A DNA stretch of 10,564 nt from Candidatus Cloacimonadota bacterium. GTDB taxonomy: Bacteria; Hydrothermota; E44-bin80. Made by a program: the position numbers and the translations under genes. The stretch lies in assembly GCA_004375785.1 (NCBI GenBank), contig SOKM01000227.1, forward strand, positions 1 through 10,564, in the 5' to 3' direction. Positions within the stretch are counted from its first letter, which is position 1; every line of letters begins with the position of its first letter. Below, piece by piece: positions 6,414-10,564 of this stretch. Under the pieces are notes generated by a model. That model was not told where the DNA came from. It ran no database searches and saw only the letters and a list, made by a program, of their open reading frames with translations.

Positions 6414-7791
6414 CCACCTTTGTTGGATAGTTTCCATCAAAACAGGCTGTGCAGAAAAACCTGAATTCTTTTTTTCTTCCAAATTGAAGGGAACTGAGAA
6501 GTCCATCCATTGTCTGATAGACCAGTTTATCACAACCAATGTTTTCTTTTATCTCGTTAATTGGTTTTTCCTTGGCAATAAATTCCTTCTTCATCTGCAT
6601 ATCTATACCATATAAACAGGGGTGTCTGAGTGGTGGTGAGTATGAAGCAAAGTAGATTTCACGAGCCCCTGTCGTCCTTATAAGATTAACAATTTCTTTT
6701 GATGTATTCCCTCTTACGATACTGTCGTCAACGAGTAGAACTTTTTTTTTCTCAATAACACTTTTTATAGGATTGAGTTTCTTTTTCACTGCACTCATCC
6801 TCTGGGATTGCGTCGCCATAATGAATGTTCTGCCGATATATCTGTTTTTAATCAATCCCTCTCGGTAACTTACACCAAGCTCTTCAGCAAGTGCAAGTGC
6901 TGCTGCCCTTGAGGTATCGGGAATAGGAATAACAATATCAGGTTTAATATTGCTCTTTCTAACCTCTTCTGCGAGCTTTTTGCCAAGCCTGAACCTTGCT
7001 TCGTATACACTTATTCCATCAATAATAGAATCGGGGCGAGCAAAATAAATCCATTCAAATATACAGGGAGTATGAGTCAAATCCCGTAAATTTTTATGAT
7101 GAACATTTCTATCTCTGTCAATAAAGACAGCCTCACCAGGTGCTATATCATCAGTAACATCGTAGCCGAGAACATCGAGGGTTACACTTTCTGACGCAAA
7201 AGCATAGGAATTTTCCTTTCTTCCATAAATGAGGGGTTTAATACCATGAGGGTCCCTGAAGGCAAGGAATCCTTTCTCACCAATGATTGATATTACCGAA
7301 TAACTTCCCTGGATAGCATCGAAGGTTTTATTCACTGCTGAGAAAAGATTGTCGATACTAAATTTTCCGAGATGTGAGAGTTCAGCAGCAAGAACATTGA
7401 GGATTAGTTCTGCATCGCATTTTGTATTTATATATCTGAAGTCTTTCTCTTCGAGTTTTGTTTTTAATTCTCGATAGTTTATGACATTTCCATTGTGGGC
7501 AAGTGCAATTCCGTAAGGTGTGTTTACAAAAAAGGGTTGTGCTTCTGTCTCTTCATATGAACCCATGGTAGGATATCTGACGTGTCCGAGTGCTGTGCTC
7601 CCCAGCAGCCTTGCCATATTCTTTGTGTTGAATACATCTTGAACAAGACCTCTTCCTTTCTTAAGATTAAACCTTTTGTTGTAGGTTATAGCACCAGCAG
7701 CATCCTGACCCCTGTGTTGAATAGTGAGGAGTCCAGTAACAAGTTCTTCTATAGCATTATCTTTTCCTATTATTCCGAGTATTCCACACAT
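6352..7791 (-). CDS. purF: Amidophosphoribosyltransferase (PurF), Fe-S type
   Basis: Catalyses the first committed step of de novo purine synthesis, PRPP plus glutamine to 5-phosphoribosylamine, in the cytoplasm. The 479-residue protein begins M-C-G-I-L-G-I; Cys2 is the Ntn glutaminase nucleophile, exposed once Met is removed. Glutaminase motifs are QHRGQDAAG (25-33), G-H-V-R-Y-P-T (69-75), H-N-G-N (99-102) and C-D-A-E (125-128). The phosphoribosyltransferase part has the PRPP loop V-L-L-V-D-D-S-I-V-R-G-N-T-S (351-364). Cysteines at 243 (P-C-I-F-E-W), 392 (H-P-C-L-Y-G), 447 and 450 (C-T-A-C) match the four ligands of the 4Fe-4S cluster of the Bacillus-type enzyme. AAGGAA lies about 7 bases before ATG, and no in-frame ATG, GTG or TTG lies between the promoter and this ATG, so the propeptide of the Bacillus enzyme is absent. 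No other purine gene is in the window. Confidence 0.97.
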   Translation of the reverse strand: MCGILGIIGKDNAIEELVTGLLTIQHRGQDAAGAITYNKRFNLKKGRGLVQDVFNTKNMARLLGSTALGHVRYPTMGSYEETEAQPFFVNTPYGIALAHNGNVINYRELKTKLEEKDFRYINTKCDAELILNVLAAELSHLGKFSIDNLFSAVNKTFDAIQGSYSVISIIGEKGFLAFRDPHGIKPLIYGRKENSYAFASESVTLDVLGYDVTDDIAPGEAVFIDRDRNVHHKNLRDLTHTPCIFEWIYFARPDSIIDGISVYEARFRLGKKLAEEVRKSNIKPDIVIPIPDTSRAAALALAEELGVSYREGLIKNRYIGRTFIMATQSQRMSAVKKKLNPIKSVIEKKKVLLVDDSIVRGNTSKEIVNLIRTTGAREIYFASYSPPLRHPCLYGIDMQMKKEFIAKEKPINEIKENIGCDKLVYQTMDGLLSSLQFGRKKEFRFFCTACFDGNYPTKVDENIFKEIEKDRIESKIYIQ

Positions 7792-7815
7792 AATTATTTC
7801 CTTAAAACAGTCTTT

Positions 7816-7844
7816 AATATAGTTCTTTTTTTAGAGAAAGTCAA
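7816..7844 (-). promoter_or_regulatory. Promoter of the purF-lipoprotein-barrel cluster
   Basis: Read on the minus strand: TTGACT (7844-7839), a 17-bp spacer (7838-7822) and TATATT (7821-7816), each one base off the consensus hexamers. Transcription should start near 7809, giving a leader of roughly 18 bases that holds just the AAGGAA site and ATG of purF. No operator or riboswitch fits in so short a leader. Sequence is seen directly; use as the promoter is inferred from position. Confidence 0.75.
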
Positions 7845-7853
7845 GGGAATTTT

Positions 7854-7877
7854 GCCACAAAAACACAAAGCCACAGA
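7854..7877. repeat. Degenerate 8-bp tandem repeat, GCCACAAA type
   Basis: Three imperfect 8-bp units lie head to tail: GCCACAAA, AACACAAA, GCCACAGA, running into a short T-rich stretch. From memory, GCCACAAAG/CACAGAG strings recur between genes in many uncultured bacterial genomes, so this may be one edge of a dispersed element. It sits just upstream of the purF -35 box. Confidence 0.5.
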
Positions 7878-7899
7878 GATTTTACTAATCTTAGGTAGC

Positions 7900-7918
7900 C
7901 GCAGGCTCTTGTCCTGCG
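7900..7918. repeat. Small inverted repeat (CGCAGG/CCTGCG)
   Basis: CGCAGG (7900-7905) and CCTGCG (7913-7918) can pair across a 7-base loop. This is the left-hand hairpin of the intergenic palindromic element and lies immediately before its outer CCTTCG arm. Confidence 0.5.
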
Positions 7919-8001
7919 CCCTTCGTGGAATTTATCCCTTCGTTTCTCTCAGGGCAGGCCCTGAGAGAAACGAATGACTCAAGGGCAGGTTCTGTCGAAG
8001 G
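7919..8001. repeat. Nested palindromic intergenic element with 16-bp perfect hairpin
   Basis: The core is a perfect 16-bp inverted repeat: 7939-7954 pairs with 7959-7974 around a 4-base CAGG loop. An outer pair, CCTTCG (7920-7925) and CGAAGG (7996-8001), encloses it. The string CTCA(A)GGGCAGG(CC/TT)CTG occurs twice, at about 7948-7963 and 7979-7994, as an imperfect direct repeat. The block is more GC-rich than the genes around it and contains no credible ORF. Its right end stops one base before the stop codon of the DUF2723 gene. It looks like a REP- or MITE-like dispersed repeat; neither side of the hairpin has the T-run expected of an intrinsic terminator. Confidence 0.65.
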
Positions 8002-8002
8002 A

Positions 8003-9937
8003 TTACCCCGCCTTAATCCCCAGTAATTTCTGGAATTCTTGTTTGAGTTGGTCGGTTTTGCCTGATTCAATCATTCCTATAGCCTGAGGAAGCATTTTGT
8101 CTTCAGGTTTCTTTTCCTGCGCCTTTCTAAAAAAGGAGAGAGTGGAATCAATCTTATCGAGGAATAGATAAGCGATAGCCTGGTATGCAAAGGCTGCGGC
8201 TTCTGTCTCTTCCCATTGTGCTGCAAATTCCAATGTTTTTATGGATGATTGAAACCGTCCCATCTGTAAAAGATATAGCCCTCTCTTGAGGCTCATCTCA
8301 GGGTAAACTTTTAGATTGTGAAGTGTCCGTTCATCTTTATAGGGACATTTATCAAAAACCCCTCTTAAAATGAATTGTGAATAATCGAAATAGGTTGTAT
8401 CTGGTTTTTGCAGAATTTCGTAAACAATGCCATACGGTATTTTAGAATAATCGGGAGCAATAAAGGAAGCATCTTTGTCAACCCCATTGATAAAGGTTAT
8501 GTAACAGGGTCTTTCTCCTTTATTTCTCTCTATGAAGCTATTTATCATCTCTATAAATCGTTTCTGTATTTCATCCGGGCTTTTGAGTTTTGCGTGTTCA
8601 AAATCATCAAGCAGTTCAAGGTATGAGGCTACTTCCACCTTTGAGTTTTCAATGAGCCATGGATGTTCTTTGTTTAGATAGTCAAAATACCAGCTTCTTC
8701 TTAAAAGTTCTTTATCAATCATTACAACATCTTGTCTTACTCCTTCGATATATTTAAGATATAGTGCGGGAGAATAAAAATCCCATTTGTTTGTTATAAC
8801 AATTCCGTTTTCTTTGACAGAAGAGAAAAGATTGTGGCACATATCGTAAGCAAGATAGTTTCCCCTTTCGCTCGAGAGATGAAAATTATAGACCAGGATA
8901 AAAACAGGTAAGGCAGGTGAAAGGAATACAACCCATTTAAGTTTCTTCGTAAAGAAGAGTAAACCATAACATATAAAAATAGAATAGATAAGGATGGATA
9001 TAATGAAGTATGGTTCGATGTCAGGTATGTCATAATTGATTGCATAGATGATATTGAAAAGAAAGAAGATAAGGAGGAAAATAGTTGAATATTTAGAGAC
9101 CTTGAAAAAATAAACTACCCCCACTAATGCGAGCGGAATAAAGAATGGTGTATACTGATAAGAAAGAAGTTTTAAGAAATTGACAAGGTTTGTTTTAATT
9201 ATGGTCAGATTTCCTGTAAACATCCACACCCTGTACTGCTTTCCTGTGATGTGCCACAAAAACCTTTCTAAATTTACTGGTCTTCCCCAATTCAGTAATG
9301 GCTCGAGACCGCCTCTAATTGGGAGATAGAGATAGAGGGATGCCCCGAGAATGAAGAAGAGCGCAAAAAGAAGAAAAACTTTAACATTTTTAAATTCTTT
9401 TCTTAAAAGAAGATAGACAAAGAAGGGAATAAGGAAAGTAGTAATTATCATATGGTTTGAGAGGGAGAGTCCTGAAACGAATGCAATAAGTATTAATCTG
9501 TTCTTTATTTTGCTTGAATTTAAGAAGAGAAGAAAGCAGAGAGAAAAGAAGGTAATCGAATAGACCTCGGCAGATGTGGACTGATGCCATACTATTCGAG
9601 AGAATGCGAAGATAAGTGATGATGAGAGCGAGAGGATGGGATTTTCAGTTTTCTTATAAAGAAAAAGGAAGAGAAAGAGAGAAGCAAGGGATGAGAAAAT
9701 TGCAGAGACAATGTTTATACGGAAGGCAACACTTTTAACAGGGAGGATGGAAAAGACTCTTCCAATTATCGTGAAAAGAGGGTATCCTGTGGGATGAGCA
9801 ACACCGAGTGTTTTGCAAACAGTAATCAGTTCCCCCGCATCAATGAAGGCAATTTTTGGGTTCAGGGTGAAGAGGTAGATGATAAGAGGAACGAGGAAAG
9901 CAAGTATTGGAAACAATTTCACGTAGATTTTTTTCAA
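8003..9937 (-). CDS. DUF2723 family membrane glycosyltransferase with C-terminal TPR-like region
   Basis: The 644-residue protein has an N-terminal membrane half (about 10-350, roughly ten hydrophobic segments) and a soluble C-terminal half. Family signatures are F-I-D-A-G-E-L (31-37), A-H-P-T-G-Y-P-L (47-54), H-Q-S-T-S-A-E-V-Y-S (118-127), G-L-S-L-S-N-H (156-162), Y-L-P-I-R (204-208) with N-W-G (216-218), and a loop N-Y-D-I-P-D-I-E-P-Y-F (301-311). DUF2723 (PF11028) belongs to the GT-C-like group that includes the TMEM260 O-mannosyltransferases, so transfer of a lipid-linked sugar to exported proteins is likely; donor and acceptor are unknown. Asp33 and Glu36 are probable catalytic or metal residues by analogy. 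Residues about 555-640 look like two or three TPR helices. The start codon is TTG 9937 with only a weak AGAGAA site. The comF stop lies 30 bp upstream in the same frame, and no ATG occurs in the first 160 residues. Confidence 0.88.
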   Translation of the reverse strand: MKKIYVKLFPILAFLVPLIIYLFTLNPKIAFIDAGELITVCKTLGVAHPTGYPLFTIIGRVFSILPVKSVAFRINIVSAIFSSLASLFLFLFLYKKTENPILSLSSSLIFAFSRIVWHQSTSAEVYSITFFSLCFLLFLNSSKIKNRLILIAFVSGLSLSNHMIITTFLIPFFVYLLLRKEFKNVKVFLLFALFFILGASLYLYLPIRGGLEPLLNWGRPVNLERFLWHITGKQYRVWMFTGNLTIIKTNLVNFLKLLSYQYTPFFIPLALVGVVYFFKVSKYSTIFLLIFFLFNIIYAINYDIPDIEPYFIISILIYSIFICYGLLFFTKKLKWVVFLSPALPVFILVYNFHLSSERGNYLAYDMCHNLFSSVKENGIVITNKWDFYSPALYLKYIEGVRQDVVMIDKELLRRSWYFDYLNKEHPWLIENSKVEVASYLELLDDFEHAKLKSPDEIQKRFIEMINSFIERNKGERPCYITFINGVDKDASFIAPDYSKIPYGIVYEILQKPDTTYFDYSQFILRGVFDKCPYKDERTLHNLKVYPEMSLKRGLYLLQMGRFQSSIKTLEFAAQWEETEAAAFAYQAIAYLFLDKIDSTLSFFRKAQEKKPEDKMLPQAIGMIESGKTDQLKQEFQKLLGIKAG

Positions 9938-9943
9938 TTTTTT

Positions 9944-9962
9944 CTCTGTAAATCTGCGGCTA
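9944..9962. other. GCCGCAGATTT string at the comF/DUF2723 junction
   Basis: On the minus strand the 30-bp junction reads TAGCCGCAGATTTACAGAG. It resembles GCCGCAGATT-type intergenic strings I recall from uncultured bacterial genomes and loosely the GCCACAGAG unit at 7870-7877. It overlaps the place where the DUF2723 ribosome-binding site should be, which may explain the weak site. Low certainty. Confidence 0.25.
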
Positions 9963-9967
9963 ATTTC

Positions 9968-10564
9968 TTAGACACTCAGAGCACGGGCAAGGATAAGCCC
10001 GTAGACACTATCTGCTCCTGATTCAAGTAGACTTTTTGCTATCTCATCGAGAGTTGTTCCAGAGGTCATAACATCGTCCACAACAAGTACACTTTTGTTC
10101 TTTATCTTCTGCGGTTCAACCACACTGAAGGCATTTTTCAGGTTTTCTCTCCTCTTCTCATTGTCCAGTGCAGTCTGTGATTTTGTTGCTTTAGTTCGAG
10201 CAACAACTTTATAGCACAGTTCTTTTCCTGAGATTAATGAGACCTTTTTTGCAAGTAGTAAACTCTGATTATATCCCCTTTCTCTCATTCTTGTTCTGTG
10301 AAGCGGAACCGGAATTATCACATCCGTATCAGACAGTTCAGGGTAAGAGATAAAAAGATTTCCCAAGAGGAGCCCGAGACGCTCTGCAATAAGGGTTTTA
10401 CGGTCATATTTTAGAAGATGTATCATTTCACTAAGAGGTGATGAGAAGGTTCCAAGGGCTCTGACCTTTGAAAAATAAAAGTTTTTTCCTTTGCAGTAGT
10501 CACAGGTCTTCCTGTTTTTAATAAGCGGTGCTCCACATTTCCTACAGAAGTAAGATTCGATTGT
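9968..10564 (-). CDS. ComF family phosphoribosyltransferase-like protein, 5' end cut by the window edge
   Basis: The frame stays open from ATG 10426 to the right edge, and the extra 46 residues are clearly part of the gene, so it is partial (198 residues visible). The N-terminal part has a zinc ribbon: C-R-K-C-G-A-P-L, then C-D-Y-C, the two CxxC pairs usual in ComF. Next come the family's Y-F-S-K-V-R-A-L-G-T-F and I-H-L-L-K-Y-D-R-K. Further on are D-V-I-I-P-V-P-L-H, R-E-R-G-Y-N-Q-S and the PRPP loop V-L-V-V-D-D-V-M-T-S-G-T-T. ComF proteins are cytoplasmic and needed for DNA uptake in naturally competent bacteria, but the fold is widespread and no other competence gene is visible, so the role here is inferred only from the family. 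It ends 30 bp before the DUF2723 gene on the same strand, and the two may be cotranscribed. Confidence 0.93.
   Translation of the reverse strand, partial: TIESYFCRKCGAPLIKNRKTCDYCKGKNFYFSKVRALGTFSSPLSEMIHLLKYDRKTLIAERLGLLLGNLFISYPELSDTDVIIPVPLHRTRMRERGYNQSLLLAKKVSLISGKELCYKVVARTKATKSQTALDNEKRRENLKNAFSVVEPQKIKNKSVLVVDDVMTSGTTLDEIAKSLLESGADSVYGLILARALSV

Noticed and set aside
6414..6539. N-terminal extension of the propeller lipoprotein up to ATG 6539
   Set aside because: This stretch is the shadow of purF coding in another frame and puts 42 extra residues before a clear lipoprotein leader. ATG 6413 has an AAAGG site and gives a normal signal peptide.
7939..7974. 16-bp hairpin as an intrinsic terminator of the DUF2723 gene
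   Set aside because: On the minus strand the hairpin is followed by AAGGGATAAATT, not a run of T. Together with the surrounding repeats it fits a palindromic repeat element better.
7582..7977. 131-codon plus-strand frame across the purF start and the intergenic repeat
   Set aside because: It runs antisense to the purF 5' end, crosses the purF promoter and the palindromic repeat, and its translation resembles no protein.
1..10564. CRISPR arrays, tRNA or rRNA genes, insertion sequences
   Set aside because: I saw no regularly spaced direct repeats, no tRNA-like cloverleaf or CCA-ended segment, no rRNA-like sequence and no transposase. The only repeats are the intergenic element near 7854-8001 and protein-level repeats in the barrel.

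Overview
The window looks like chromosomal DNA of an AT-rich, Gram-negative (two-membrane) bacterium. Two lipoprotein-like signal peptides, a 1,101-residue protein that reads as an outer-membrane beta-barrel and ends in Phe, and a DUF2723 membrane glycosyltransferase all point to an outer membrane. The motif style of the barrel, the DUF2723 protein and the short GCCACA/CCTTCG intergenic repeats recall uncultured lineages around the FCB superphylum (for example WOR-3/Stahlbacteria). That placement rests on memory of sequence style and is tentative.

Left part, plus strand (1-2230): a long gene cut by the left edge encodes an unrecognised protein. Its first visible codons read like a lipoprotein cleavage site, V-I-A-S-C. 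After it comes a consensus promoter (TTGACA-16-TATAAT), a 17-codon leader ORF, and a DUF433 antitoxin-like gene. No toxin gene follows. A short open stretch after the antitoxin begins with residues like the N-terminus of the usual DUF5615 partner and may be its remnant.

Right part, minus strand (10564 down to 2246): a ComF-family phosphoribosyltransferase cut by the right edge, a DUF2723 glycosyltransferase, a 211-bp gap holding a nested palindromic repeat and a promoter, purF, a beta-propeller lipoprotein, and the large outer-membrane barrel. The last three form a tight overlapping cluster (about 62 and 56 bp overlaps) behind one promoter, TTGACT-17-TATATT.

How they fit together: purF starts de novo purine synthesis and ComF shares the phosphoribosyltransferase fold, but no other purine or competence gene is visible. 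The lipoprotein and the barrel are the most interesting pair. They are translationally overlapped, both appear to be exported to the outer membrane, and neither has a function I can name, so they are candidates for a two-component envelope complex. The barrel carries two copies of a GPYxL module and two clusters of Y-V-G-E-G-x-G-D-Y repeats.
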